Source: Gnetum montanum
Taxonomy: Eukaryota > Streptophyta > Gnetopsida > Gnetales > Gnetaceae
Direction: 5' to 3'
Assembly: GCA_015680685.1 (NCBI GenBank)
Contig: MNCI01008925.1
Location: 952,874 to 1,016,873, forward strand
DNA: 64,000 nucleotides
This document shows positions 11,042-22,370 of this stretch, one piece after another. The notes beneath the pieces were generated by a model. The model did no database searches. It saw only the letters and a list, made by a program, of their open reading frames with translations, and had not been told where the DNA came from. Position numbers and translations under genes: made by a program. Within the stretch, counting starts at the first letter, position 1, and each line of letters starts with the position of its first letter.

Positions 11042-11861
11042 TGATGGGACGCGATATCGCATCCCCCGTGATATCGCGTACACGATATCGTGTCTTCCCC
11101 TCCGATATCGCGTACGCGATATTGCAGCTCGTCGCCAAATCTATAAATAAGAGGCAGCTCTCCCTTTTTTCACAGTAGAGGCTAGATCGTAGCGAAGCTC
11201 TGGCAGTTTTTCCACTCCAGAGATAGGATAATTTCCATGTGCCCACAGTAGGAGTCTCAAAGTGAACAGATCTTTATTCAAGCAAATATTGTACCTGAGC
11301 ATAAGTTTGTGTACAGAAATAAAGACGAACTTTTGGATAAACCTTGCAGTGCATGGACTAAGCTAAATAGGACTTTCTTTATTGTTATTTATTATTCATC
11401 GTTTTAATGCTTTATTAGTTAATTAAATATTTCTAAACCCTTCTCTCCTAGTTAAGTGTATTCAGTATGACCGCTTCGAGCACGTGCATTACGCTTGGTA
11501 ATCCCAGCAACGACTAGTGTTTGGTAATCCCAAAGGTTGCATTAGCTTAGGGTGTGAACGGTAAGTGGGAACGGATACTAATGCTAGGCATTAGAACTTA
11601 GTTAGTTAAAGTTAGTTACTTAGTCTCTTCACCTTCACCTCATTAAGCATAGACGATAAAATAGAAAAGATATAAAAATCACATACCTCAGACTTACTTA
11701 ACCATACAACCGTGAAAAATACAAGTCTGGGAAGACAACGAACGATTAACCTTAAGTGTTCCATAAGGCGTGTAGGCACTTAGTCTATGGAGTTCGATTG
11801 GATCGCACGTGTAACACTCGTATTCATATGGTTGAGTATAGGGGCACCTCGCCACTCATCA
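11042..11861 (+). repeat. 3' LTR of element A (820 bp)
   Basis: Starts TGATGGGACG, ends CTCATCA. It carries a perfect 18-bp palindrome, atatcgcgtacgcgatat, at 11105-11122. There is a single TATAAATAAG near 11141 and the same R and U5 motifs as the 5' LTR. It is about 83 bp shorter than the 5' LTR, mainly because it lacks the 79-bp duplication. Confidence 0.9.
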
Positions 11862-12150
11862 AGGTCCCTTTCACAGACACTTGGAGGTTGCATATACCAT
11901 CGTTGCAAAGCATTAGTGGGAAAGAAGAATTTGAACAAGATTAATTGAAGGCATCAATGGCTAGAGGTTAGTTCCATTTTCTTCAGCATTCTATACTTTG
12001 ATTACTTATGCAATCCAGTTTTTCTACACAATAATTTTCTTATAGCCATCAGAGGATGTGCTTGTCCAATTTTTGTACCATACTCAATTTTGTGATGTGG
12101 TTAATCTGTACAATAGGCACTCAGTTTTGTTATGTCTATTTTGTCTTGTT
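11862..12150 (+). repeat. Copia 3' LTR, right piece, then undefined junction
   Basis: Sequence resumes after element A with the second AGGTC copy and carries no gypsy motif. By about 12165 it has become gypsy 3' UTR ('gtcaataattccataccttcccaat'). The copia LTR end lies somewhere between; I could not place it. Confidence 0.45.
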
Positions 12151-13162
12151 TTGTTATGTTGAAAGCCAGTCAATAATTCCATACCTTCCCAATTTTGTAA
12201 AAGAACTTAAGGATGAGTTTTCATTCAATTGTGGGGGTATGATGAGATACGGTTTGTTACATCGACTAGGCCCCATCGACATAGTTTGTTGCATCGATGC
12301 AACCCCATTGAGTAGGCCCCGTCGATGCAATCTATTACATAGACGTGGCCCTATCGATGTAGGGGTCTGTTCTGGCTTATAAATATGTGCTCACTAGATG
12401 TATTTATGGCATCAAAATTCATAGTAGTAGTAGAGCTCTTATAGTTTCTTCATTTGAAAGTTAGATTATTTTTCCTGAGTACCTGTAATAGGAGTCATTC
12501 AGTGTACAGATCTTTATTCAAGCACTATTGTGCTTGAGCACGACAATGTGTGTGGCAATAAAGATGAGCTTCTTGATAAGCCTTGCAACATTCTGGATAG
12601 TTTAGATATTTATTCATTCATTCAATTTTTTTAATTATTTATTCAATGTTTTACAATAATTAAGTTAATGAGGTAATTAAGCGAGATACGCTAGATAAAT
12701 TAATTACATAAGTACGACCACTTTGAACATAATATGTATTTCCGTGGTAATCCCAGCAACGTTATTGCTTGGTATGCCTAATAGCATAGTGCTTGGTAAC
12801 CCAGCAATGGATCTATGGGTTTAGGACATGTACGAAAAGTGGGGCTAGATGCTTATGTTAGGGTCAGTCAGAGATTAGTTAGTTACTTAATTTAAATTAG
12901 TCATAAATCACTTTATCTCTCTCTCAAAACACTAAAGAACATAAAATATAAAATGATAAAAATCATATGCCTCAATTTCACTTCACCATACCTTTGTACT
13001 TCACAAGTGTAATTGGGAAGACAACAAAAAACCTTAGGACAAGGTTCACTACCTAGAAAACTAGTGCACTGGAAACTATAAAGTCCATGGAATTCGACTG
13101 GATCACATGTGAATGCTTTGTGATTCGTATGGTTGGGTGTAGGGGTACCTCACTGCTCATCA
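12151..13162 (+). mobile_element. Element H: 3' end of an older gypsy element, with 3' LTR 12240-13162
   Basis: The 3' UTR (from about 12165) and the PPT GTGGGGGTA (12231-12239) are followed by a 923-bp LTR, TGATGAGATACG...CTCATCA. U3 is built of GACTAGGCCCC / GCATCGATGC / CCCATCGAC cassettes, followed by TATAAATATGTGC near 12380. TCTTTATT 12511-12518 and AATAAAGA 12557-12564 flank the R region. U5 has three TTGGTAAYCCCAG-like copies. The 5' part would lie left of the window, split off by the copia insertion; that is inference. Confidence 0.8.
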
Positions 13163-14125
13163 ATGATATTGTTGTAATTGCTAATTTGGGGGTTCACCAC
13201 ACTAGTTTCTCTAAAAATTTAGCATTTTATAAACCATATTGTTGTAAATTTTGAAAGTATAGCAAGTTGGTTTTGATTCCCTAGTTCTTTGAATTTTATG
13301 GGTGTATTTTAATTTTTGTAGTGGTACCATGATTATTTTCCATAGCTCATGTAATGGAACAATAATTGTACTTTACTAGACAATTTTAATTGTACTTTCA
13401 ATTTTTTACCTAATAATAATTATACAAATGAGCTTTTAATTATTATTTTTAATCATCATTGCTTTGAAATATTTAGCAATAAATTTTCATGCAATGTTAT
13501 TACTAGTAAGCTAACACCTTATTTGGACATAAAAATTAAATTTCAAGTTGAGAAATGGAAAAAGCTGGCATATTACATAACATATATGTTAAAATTCTAA
13601 ATGCTACATAGTGAAAACTTTTTAATGTATTATTTTGTTCAAAAATATGGTGTTGAATGTTGGGTTTTAAAAAAAAGCATAAACAACAAACAACAAATTC
13701 ATGTTGTTGAAGAGTGCATAATACATATATTAAAGGAAAGGTTGAAGTGACTTCTATTTTAGATAAGCTATGATATTATAGAAGGCTTAGTTACCTCAAA
13801 AAAATAGCCTATTGAAAAAAAATTTATCACATCACAATTTTTAAAAATTGATAGTAAAATAAAGACAAAAAAACATTGTAAAAATAAAATGATAAGAAAA
13901 AATTGCAAATAGATAAGAATCTAGCTAGCCAAATGGAAAAAAGGGACTCATGTAACTAACCCTATTTTTGTTCAAAAAGGTTTAGATGATGAGGATGCTT
14001 AGTTTGAAAATAAGTTTTAAAATATATTTCTTTAACTAAAGAAATTCAAATTTTTAATCATGGGTGAAAAGAAAAATTTATAATGCTTTTAATATAATTT
14101 TTCTTTAATACTATTGTAGGAAAGT
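13163..14125. other. AT-rich intergenic sequence, no gene seen
   Basis: Very AT-rich with short A and T runs, and no ORF over 60 codons. It is the left flank of element B. It may be host sequence or decayed repeat; I see no motif. Confidence 0.5.
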
Positions 14126-14130
14126 CTTAG

Positions 14131-15077
14131 TGATGATTGGCAAGGTACCCCTACACTCAACCATACGAATACAAGCGTTTCACGCACGATCCGGTCGAAC
14201 TCCGCAGACAGGCTAGTTGTGGTATCTAGTTAGTTACTCATTGATCACAGTTCGCTATCTTCCCACTTGGACTAGTATATGCTTTATCACGTATGGTTTA
14301 GTCCAGAGTGAGGTGTATGATGTGTTCCTAAACTAATGCTACTCCTGGAGACAATGGAAAGTAATCTTAGCTAAGCTAGGAGGGTAAAGGGAGAGAGGAA
14401 GCTAAGCTAAGAGGAGATAGGGAGAAAGAATCTAAACTAGCCTAAGTGCGATGAGCATCCGTTCTTTAATCATCCGTACACATATTGGACCTTGTGCACA
14501 ACTACTACTAGGATTACCAAGCGCAAATCCTAGGTACGCTACTAGGTTACCAAGTAGTCACACTTAAATGCTCATGATTAAGTTGTACTCATTCCATGTT
14601 TAAGGAGTTTAGGGTGAAGAGATATTAACTATGAAAGCAATAAATAACAATAACAATTAAATAATTAAACTAAGTGAATGCTGCAATGATGAAGTAATCT
14701 CGATCTTTATTTCCGATCATGTGCATGTCCAAGTACGTCACACTCGAATAAAGGATGACGTACAATTACAATCATCACACTGCGAGCATGCACTGAGAAA
14801 TAATTCTAACTCTAAAAAGGAAAAACTACAAGAGTTTGGATAAGGGAATAAGAACTAATGTGGAAACCAAGGATGCCACCTCTTATTTATAGGCAAGGAG
14901 ATAGGCCGCGATATCACGTCAGGTTGCAATATTGGGTATCTGATATCGAGGGTCTGATATCGGGACTTATCAGATAACAAGGGCCCGATATCGAGGGTCC
15001 AATAATGGGACTCATCATATAATAGGGGTCTGATAACAAGGGTCTGATAACAGGACCTAACAGACCATGACTCATCA
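14131..15077 (-). repeat. 3' LTR of element B (947 bp)
   Basis: Bounded by TGATGATTGG on the given strand and GACTCATCA before the PPT complement. U3 (given-strand 14900-15070) is an array of 'gatatcgagggtctgatatcgggac'-type units. The TATA box TATAAATAAG (minus) is near 14882-14893. The poly(A)-signal inverted repeat is present near 14700-14755. Confidence 0.9.
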
Positions 15078-15092
15078 TACCCCCATGATTGA
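15078..15092 (-). promoter_or_regulatory. Polypurine tract of element B
   Basis: Minus strand reads CAATCATGGGGGTA directly before the 3' LTR, the same tract as in A, D and E. Confidence 0.75.
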
Positions 15093-15310
15093 ATAACAAC
15101 TCGTCCTCGAGTCAAAGAAAGTGAGGATCAAGTTCAATTGATTACACAATGGATAGGTATGGGATTATTGACTAACTAGAAATTTATTCATGCCGCAGTG
15201 GAGAGTTGAACACAAAAAAATTGGAACACATACACAAAAATTACAAAATTTATTGGAACTCATGTGGTTCCTCGTGGTAGTGGCTCCTCCATGGGTGCCT
15301 TTCCTTTGTT

Positions 15311-15697
15311 CTATGCTCCAAGCTTCCAAGAATGATACCGTTGAAGAGGCACCTGACGTTTCTCCTCTTCTATCCACATATTATGAACTATCCATGCTGA
15401 TGTTCCAATGTTTGATGGAATCGACACTTTCCATGGACAACATAGCTGCGGCAACACTTGATTGGCCTTGACATGCCATGTCGCAAATGGTGGTTGTTCT
15501 TCTCCATAAGCTCGGGCCTTGACCTCTTCTCCTTTTGCTTGGATAGATTATGCAGTAACAGGAGTTCCATGATGGATGCTGAATGATTGTGCCTTTTGCT
15601 CTGCATGTTTTGCATGAGGTCCTTGGCCTCTACCTCCCCCTGGTTGTTCGGTTGCACCTTGAGAAGGTCCTCCTTGTTGTCTTCTTTTAGGGGCCAT
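15311..15697 (-). pseudogene. Small 3' ORF of element B, unknown function
   Basis: On the minus strand an ATG at 15697 opens a frame starting MAPKRRQQGGPSQG, basic and Gly/Gln-rich. A TAA interrupts at 15548-15550. The same frame then stays open to a TAG at 15311-15313, about 129 codons in all, and includes VLPQLCCPWKVSIP and WIVHNMWIEEEKRQ. It does not resemble gag or pol. It sits just upstream of the 3' LTR, where plant gypsy elements may carry an env-like or other extra ORF. The basic start could be a nuclear-localisation-like tract. Function unknown; reality as a gene rests on frame length and position only. Confidence 0.4.
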
Positions 15698-15713
15698 CTA
15701 TAATCACACAAAG

Positions 15714-17094
15714 ATAAATTGTTAGTAAGGTTATTGAAATTTTTTTTAATGATTTCATACCTTACTCATTTGCTTTAATAAATGTTAAATTATTTACTTA
15801 GTGTGATTTTAGAGTTAGAAATTTTTTTCAAGGAAGTTGCCTTAAAAGTTTAATGTTAGGCCTGGTTTGTTTAGGTGACACATAAAAGGACTTGGTTTTG
15901 AGAAACGTTTGATAAAATGATGATAAAGGAAAGAATAGATTTGGCAATGAAGTACTCAGAGGGTATAAAATGATGTGGTAGTGTGCAACAAGTACAAATT
16001 ACAAAAGTCACGCAAGTGGGTCCTCCCCAAAGTAGGTTCCAACCTATAATGCCCTTGTGTAACCACACCTTAAAATGTATGTAGGCACTAGAAGGGTTAA
16101 ATGTAATCTACACCGATGCAACAAAACACACACATGTAGATACCACCGTGATGAGGTATAAATTCAATGCTACACAAGTCACAAGTCCCAATTACATGAA
16201 CAGTAGGTGAGGCGAATTTTAGAAGTGACTGCAGAGATTGGGACATGAGGTAACTGACCTAGGGTAGAATGAATCCTTAGTGTAAGGCATGATTAATGTG
16301 TCATTAACCCGTCACTCCAAAATCAGGACCAAGTCCATTCCTCTAATTAATGACGTTGCATTGTTGCATCCAATGATGGACAACCATAAGAGCACCATGA
16401 CAGCAAGGCGTACAATCACTTGGCATTTCGTTCAAGGGAGGAGTGATTTTTGCTTTGCGACACACATGTTTTTTTTCCTTTGTTCTTTTTGTGTGGCTTC
16501 TTTGGCGCACACACACACACACTCTTTTTTAAAAAAATGCTTAATTCAGAGAAGCCACCTACCTTCAGGCATGGGTACACGTCTTTCCAATGGAACCCCC
16601 TGGAATAGCATTATTTTTTTTCTGGTTGAGTGCCTTTGGATTACTCTTACTCTCATTTTTTGTTAGATCTACAAGGATCTTAGTACAACCAAGCTGCATG
16701 ATAACTTCTACAAAGGCCACCAAAGAGAATCTACAAGTCCCCTTGATGTCACACCCTAACCATTCCCTCTTGGTCCATCCTTCTTTGTTCTGGGCATAAT
16801 AACATAAAATTACTTTAAGTTTTAATAGTTAGGAATATCATTGTACCCAGGGTAGAACCTCTTATTAATAGAATGAGTAGGTGGATGTTGTGGGCTCGCT
16901 GTTCAAATAATTAGTTACCCAAGACTTGATAACATAGAACAACACCTCAACCAATGATCACATGAGTGTTTTATTCCTAGATGAGATTACTCATAAAAAG
17001 ACAAAAACACAAAATAATAAGTTGAAAAGTGAAAAACTAAAAAACAAAAATTTCAAAATTAAAGAAAATGAAAAATATTTATTAATCCTACTTG
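15714..17094. other. Non-coding interior of element B
   Basis: Between gag and the small 3' ORF. It holds a (CA)n run near 16510-16523 and AT-rich tracts near 17000-17080. The GGCCTGGTTTGTTT string near 15858 has no matching inverted end nearby. No pol motif was found in any frame. Confidence 0.55.
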
Positions 17095-19128
17095 TTATTC
17101 AAATGGGGGGTATCCCCCATAACTAAACGATTGAGTATGGTGAGGATTAATAAATGAAAAGTTGGAATCCTTGCATGTTGAACGTATTAGGATCTGGTCA
17201 TATTCAAACCACTAGGTGTCTTTTGATGTGGTGGTTGGAATGTACCCCGAATGGGGTTCACACACTTGATTATAGTAAACATAGTAGGGCAATTTATAAG
17301 ATGTAGTCAATTGATGAGTGGTTGACCCACTATGGCACCCGTGACCATAAGATGGTATGCAAGGATCGATCTGTCTCCCTCAATGGCTATATTCATTGGG
17401 CCATATGGTTGTTGAAGTATTTGTTGATGGCCCAGAAAAAATAACACGAGGCATTGGGTTCGAGGAGGGAGCTGCACCACAGTGTTGGACTTGTGCTGGG
17501 TTGGAAGGTGTAGTGGGCTCGAAATTGTGCTATCCCTTCTTATGGTCATGTCTAAAGAAGGGATGCCTATGATGTTGTGGAGGATTCCCACTACTATTGA
17601 CAGTAGCAACACAAGTAATATTCGTGGGTTGGTGCGATGGCGCAAAACCCTCTGGAACACTTGGTGGCTTCATAGAAGGAAGTGAAGGATGAGAATTTTG
17701 AAATTGAGGAGAAGTGTAAGGTATCCAAGGTGGTGGTTGTGTTGGAGAGGATATGGGTTGATAGTATTGGGGAGAATGATAATAATGTGGTGAGATAGAG
17801 GATGGTGACCTGGTTGGGGAAATAGGATGTTGGACTTGATAAGCACTTAGGTTCGAATGATATGAAGGATGTAACCAGTTCAAGGGTGGCCTCCCCCATG
17901 ACTGGGATTGTTGCCACTATGATCAAACACAATATCTCTGTACGAACTCTGGGTGTAACACCCTTCTCCAATGCTCTTGTAAATGTGACAAGATTGGACA
18001 TTGGCCCTTGGGGTGATGGTACAGGCAAATGTTGCATTGATATGTATGATTGGAAGTTGAGCTCTTATTCTCTTCTACCCTTCTTTTCGATTATCTAAGG
18101 GTATTTTGTCCTGCTTCTTGGTTCTTCATGACTCTACCTGCAATAATGTTGGCATATTCTCCACATTTTTTATGCATCCATTCCATCATCTTATTGATCT
18201 TTGCCTCAATTTCATTTAATGATTGTAGTGTTGGAAAAGATGGTTCCACCTCCTTAGGGTGAGTTGATTTCTCCTCTTCATAATCATGGGCCCCTGTTGA
18301 TTTTTGGGCCTGTTGAGATTTCTCAGCATTCTTCCATTTAGCTAACTCCCCTTCTTCTTTTGCTACCCGCTTAATAAGCTCTTGGAGTTGGTGGATTTGT
18401 AGCTCATATAGTTGACCTTGGGCGTACATCCCTAGGGTCTCCCTTGTTTCATTACAGAGCCCATCTATGATATGGTACATTAGCCTTTCCTTGGAGAACT
18501 CATGGCCTGGGCAGTCGTTTAACAATGCATAATATCTATCTAAGGCCATGTCCAAGGGTTCATGTTGTGCTTGTTTCCGCTCTTGGATTTGTTTCCGCAA
18601 GGCTGACACTCTTGCATAGGTTTGATATCTTTCGTTGAAGAGATCTACCATTGTTGGCCAACGTCGGATTGATTTTGGTTTTAGCAACCTATACCATAAT
18701 TTTGCTTGGCCAATGAGTGTCATAGGAAAGAGCTTAAGTTTCTACCACCCATTATCAATGTTGTTCCAAGCACAGGCATCGTAGAAGGCTTGCAAATGTT
18801 GTTGCGGATCTAAATCGTAGCCTCCTGAAAACTTAGGAAAGTTGTTTAAGTCAAGCCTGGGTAGATGGCTTTCCTTGCGATGCCTATGGGATATTCGAAC
18901 AACCTCTTGTATTTCCATTAGGCTTGTAGTGACTATTAGGGGTTCATCGTCACTGGGTAGGTTATGCATTTGTGAGTTGGGACGATGTTGTCTTCGTTTA
19001 TGTTTATAGGAAACCCCTACATCAGATTGGGTACTCCAAACTTCATCTTCATCATTGTATAATTCATTAGTTCTCCAATGAATTGCCTTTCTAGTTGTTG
19101 TGTTATCATAGTCTTGTGAGAGAGACAT
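17095..19128 (-). pseudogene. Element B gag: one long frame broken by nonsense codons
   Basis: The ATG is at 19128 and the frame is unshifted to a stop at 17095-17097, about 677 codons. Capsid-like region: LDLNNFPKFSGGYDLDPQQ, LWYRLLKPKSIRRW, YQTYARVSALRKQIQE, DMALDRYYALLNDCPGHEF. A zinc-knuckle-like C-N-I-C-LYH-H-PKGQ-C lies near 17995-18030 (CX2CX3HX4C, shorter than the usual CX2CX4HX4C), followed by a Pro/Ser/Tyr-rich tail. In-frame stops occur at 18742-18744 (TAG), 18091-18093 (TAA), two near 17925, one at 17530 and two further on. Where F can be compared, Gln CAA/CAG and Arg CGA stand at three of these. Without a readthrough mechanism it is non-functional. Confidence 0.88.
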
Positions 19129-19245
19129 TGTGTGTGAATTTGTGTGTGACTTAATTGAAATTAATTTTCTTTCCTAAAAGATGTATCGTGAATACTTTGT
19201 TACAACGATCTTGTATGATGTAACTAATCTAAATAACTAGCACCG

Positions 19246-19263
19246 TCCCCGGAAACGGTGCCA
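19246..19263 (-). promoter_or_regulatory. Primer binding site of element B
   Basis: Minus strand reads TGGCACCGTTTCCGGGGA, one base after the 5' LTR. It is tRNA-Asp type with two differences from the perfect match. Confidence 0.8.
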
Positions 19264-19264
19264 A

Positions 19265-20165
19265 TGATGAGTGGCAAGGTACCCCTACACTCAACCATAC
19301 GAATACAAGCGTTTCACGCATGATCCGGTCGAACTCCGTAGATGGGCTAGTTGTGGTATCTAGTTAGTTACTCATTGATCGCAGTTCGTTGTCTTTCCAC
19401 CTGGACTAGTATATGATTTGTCATGTATGGTTTAGTCCAAAGTGAGGTGTATGATGTGTTCCTAAACTAATTCTACTCCTGGAGATAATGGAAAGTAATC
19501 TTAGCTAAGCTAGGAGGATAAAGCAAGAGAGGAAGCTAAGCTAAGAGGAGATAGGGAGAGAGAATCTAAACTAGCCTAAATGGATGAGCATCCATTCCTT
19601 AATCATCTGTACACATTTTGGACCTTGTGCACGACTACTACTAGGATTACCAAGTGCAGATCCTAGGTACGCTACTAGGTTACCAAGTAGTCACACTTAA
19701 ATGATCGTGATTAAGTCGTACTCATTCCATGTTTAAGGAGTTTAGGGTGAAGAGATATTAACTATGAAAGCAATACATAACAATAACAATTAAATAATTA
19801 AACTAAGTGAATGCTGCCATGATGAAGTAATCTCGATCTTTATTTCCGATCATGTGCATGTCTAAGTATGTCACACTCACATAAAAGATGTCGTACAATT
19901 ACAATCATCACATTGCGAGCATGCACTGAGAAATAATTCTAACTCTAAGAAGGAAAAACTACAAGAGTTTGGGTAAGGGACTAAGAACTAATGTGGAAAC
20001 CAAGGGCGCTGCCTCTTATTTATAGGCAAGGAGACAGGCCATAATATTGCGTATGCGATATAGCATTAGGTTGCGATATCGGGTATCCAATATCAAGGGT
20101 CCAATAACGGGACTCATCATATAACAGGGGTTCGATAATAGGACCTAACAGACCATGACTCATCA
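19265..20165 (-). repeat. 5' LTR of element B (901 bp)
   Basis: Given strand TGATGAGTGG...ACTCATCA. Closely matches 14131-15077. U3 is shorter, with fewer gatatc/ggtctga units. TATAAATAAG (minus) is near 20014-20025. Confidence 0.9.
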
Positions 20166-20170
20166 CTTAG

Positions 20171-20796
20171 TATTGTATCCTTTTCATGAACCATTAAATC
20201 ATTTAGATTCAACATTTTCTGTGGTATCTGATTCACCAAGGTCTTCCTGTGGGTGTTCGACGCTCTCATCTGGGGGTTCCTGACCCGCGATGTCCTATTT
20301 GTCACAGGGAAGATGCATTTACTCACTGTTTTTTTTCTTGTCCCCTTGCTCATAGCTTTTGGATTTGGTGTGGTAGGTTTTTACAGGGTTTTCGACCAAG
20401 CTTGGATGAGGTTCTTTTTGGTGACACTTCGCATCTTCAAGGCTCTTTGATTTATATCTGGTGTCATCTTCGTCCCCTTATTCTCCATGCTATCTGGAAA
20501 TTTCGTTGTAATGTAGTTTTTCAACATGATTCTCCTACTAATATTCTCTCCTTGTCTATTCAAGGAGACATTGTTCAACAACTAATGCTGCAGTTGAGCT
20601 CTTGAATTTTTTCTCTCCTGTTTTTCCTAATTTCTTGTAGTTTCTCCTCTTTTGAGGTGAGCTTTTCCCCTTTGGCTGTTAGTGTCTCCTTCTTTGAGAC
20701 CTCTTCATCTTTTTTGACCCTCTCTTTTATCCCCTGTGTACTATTTTCTTTTTTCTCTATTAATTAAATTTATTTTTTGGGGTCCGACACCCCCCC
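20171..20796 (+). pseudogene. LINE (L1-type) 3' end: RT zinc-binding domain and 3' tail
   Basis: In the frame 20249-20605 the motif CPICHREDAFTHCFFSCPLA is the plant L1 reverse-transcriptase zinc-binding domain (zf-RVT: CxxC…HxxxxC). IW-rich sequence to a TGA near 20604 follows, as at the end of L1 ORF2. The 3' UTR is T-rich and ends 'ttggggtccgacaccccccc' near 20777-20796. It is 5'-truncated or interrupted by element B at 20165; upstream LINE sequence left of B was not recognised. Confidence 0.75.
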
Positions 20797-22195
20797 ATAA
20801 TGCCAACAACTTTGTAGATTAGAAGTCAAGTTCATTTTACTTAAATATCTGTATATTTTAATTTTGATTTTTGTTGAATCTTCTTTGTGCACATTGTTAG
20901 GACATACAATCATGAATGTTTTGAGTTCAATACCTCATGATATAATTAGAATGGGGTTGGTATTGGAACCCAAATTTAAAATAAAAAAAATACTTACCCC
21001 CAAGACAGGTAGTCAAATTAGAACTTTATAGGGGGTGTGGGACCCCACAAATAATATTTGTATTAAGCAAAATATTCAAAGGACATTGCATCCTTAACAC
21101 TTAGTAGAAAACATCGATAACATGGAAAGGAAAAGCTTTCTAATTTTAGGGATATCTACTTAGGTGTACAACCTTACAATTAATACTTTGAAAACTTAAG
21201 AGAAGAAAATTAATTGTTACTAGGGAAGATGGTCCCTATTCTAACATTTACATCATTTCCAATATCTATGCTTAAACTTAAAATAGTGAAAGGATCTAAG
21301 GTAGCAATATTATTCATTAGCATAATACTAATTTTTATAGAAAAGAAAGATCTAATAAATAATGATTATATATATTGTCAATAGCAATTTACCTTATGTC
21401 AAGAATCTTTGCCATTAATGTTAATTCACTTGTACACATAAGGCAAATCTATAATGTTAACTCAAAGATAAAACTAATGTTGACAAGCAAATTATAACCA
21501 ATGCTTTTGTTATTTTACGTTCAAGCACATTAGCTAAAAATTATGTAAATATTGTTATGATCCATCCGTACTAACAATCAATTTTCCACTTTTTTTATTT
21601 TTCAAAATTTGGTAAGGTTGTAGATTTGACGATCCTAAAATTGGACTTTTTGTTTCCATTTCCATGTTGTTTTAAGCATGCAATGTACTTTGAATTTTTT
21701 GAGTATCACTTACACGATATATGTATAATCAAATTATTTTGGGTTCCAACCCCTTAAATTAAAAATAAATAAATAAACAAACTTTAAAAGCAATTATCAA
21801 AGTTCCCTCCCAATAAAAAGTTTGCATTCCATTGTTTAAAGAATTGTTGGTATTTTTAGGCTTTCGCATAGGGGTTTAGTTTAGGTTTAAACCTACACCC
21901 AACTTCATGTCATCATAAACCAATCTCTGAAATTTTTTAAAAAATCAAAATTTGGTTCATTTCAGCACTTTTGTTCCATGTCAAAGAGCAGCTGATATCT
22001 TAGGCTTGAGCATATTTCGCTTGCATTCAGCTAACAGTGAAAGCGTGTAAATCACATCACGTCTGTGCCATGAAATTTTTGTTGCGGCCCTACCACTACA
22101 GGAATTTTTGTAGCATCCTGGATTGATGCAGTTTACACCGACTCGTCACTTTTAAGTCCACTCTTAAAGGCCAACTCTGGTAGATAGTAGTACTC
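20797..22195. other. AT-rich 5' flank of the host gene
   Basis: No gene. 21031-21050 carries 'gggggtgtgggaccccac', nearly the reverse complement of the LINE end at 20777-20795. The sequence to about 21110 resembles 30905-30990, so the left part may include a minus-strand LINE 3' end. From about 21840 the sequence looks unique and leads to the promoter. Confidence 0.45.
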
Positions 22196-22202
22196 AATTC
22201 TC

Positions 22203-22209
22203 TATAAAA
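22203..22209 (+). promoter_or_regulatory. Putative TATA box of the LRAT/NC-domain gene
   Basis: TATAAAA, 168 bp before the start codon. Transcription would start near 22235, giving a 5' UTR of about 135 nt. Placement is by distance and motif only. Confidence 0.5.
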
Positions 22210-22370
22210 ATGTGGTTATGCTGTTCAATTGGTTGCCTTGCTTTCCTTCCTTCGTAATTGGATTTCAGATCTATTGCAGGGCCTGGGTTGCATTTGGGAA
22301 TTCTGTTCGGTGACCATCAATACCTGATTTAAAAATTTTCATCATTCGTTAGCAGAGCTGAAGAAGAAGA

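Larger units (their letters stand above)
4695..11861 (+). mobile_element. Element A: complete Ty3/gypsy (OTA-type) element with pol deleted, TSD AGGTC
   Basis: 5' LTR 4695-5597, PBS, gag-protease, no RT/RNase H/integrase, long non-coding 3' region, PPT, 3' LTR 11042-11861. The 5-bp target duplication AGGTC is exact at 4690-4694 and 11862-11866, so this is one undisturbed insertion into the copia 3' LTR. It is 7167 bp long. Coding sequence ends soon after the protease and jumps near 9080 to the sequence that in D and E follows the integrase C-terminus, so most of pol was deleted. Transposition would need proteins from another copy. Confidence 0.92.
14131..20165 (-). mobile_element. Element B: complete gag-only LTR retrotransposon on the minus strand, TSD CTTAG
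   Basis: Exact 5-bp TSD CTTAG at 14126-14130 and 20166-20170. On the minus strand the order is 5' LTR (20165-19265), PBS, a 2.0-kb gag frame ending at its own stop near 17095, about 1.4 kb without a gene, a small second ORF, PPT, 3' LTR (15077-14131). No protease, RT, RNase H or integrase motif was found. It is 6035 bp. The layout fits the class called TR-GAG (terminal-repeat retrotransposons with a GAG domain), which depend on other copies for Pol. Gag is of a different family from A/C/D/E and close to element F. Confidence 0.92.

Noticed and set aside
15857-15873. GGCCTGGTTTGTTT string resembling a MITE/hAT terminal repeat
   Set aside because: No inverted partner or target duplication found within about 1 kb.
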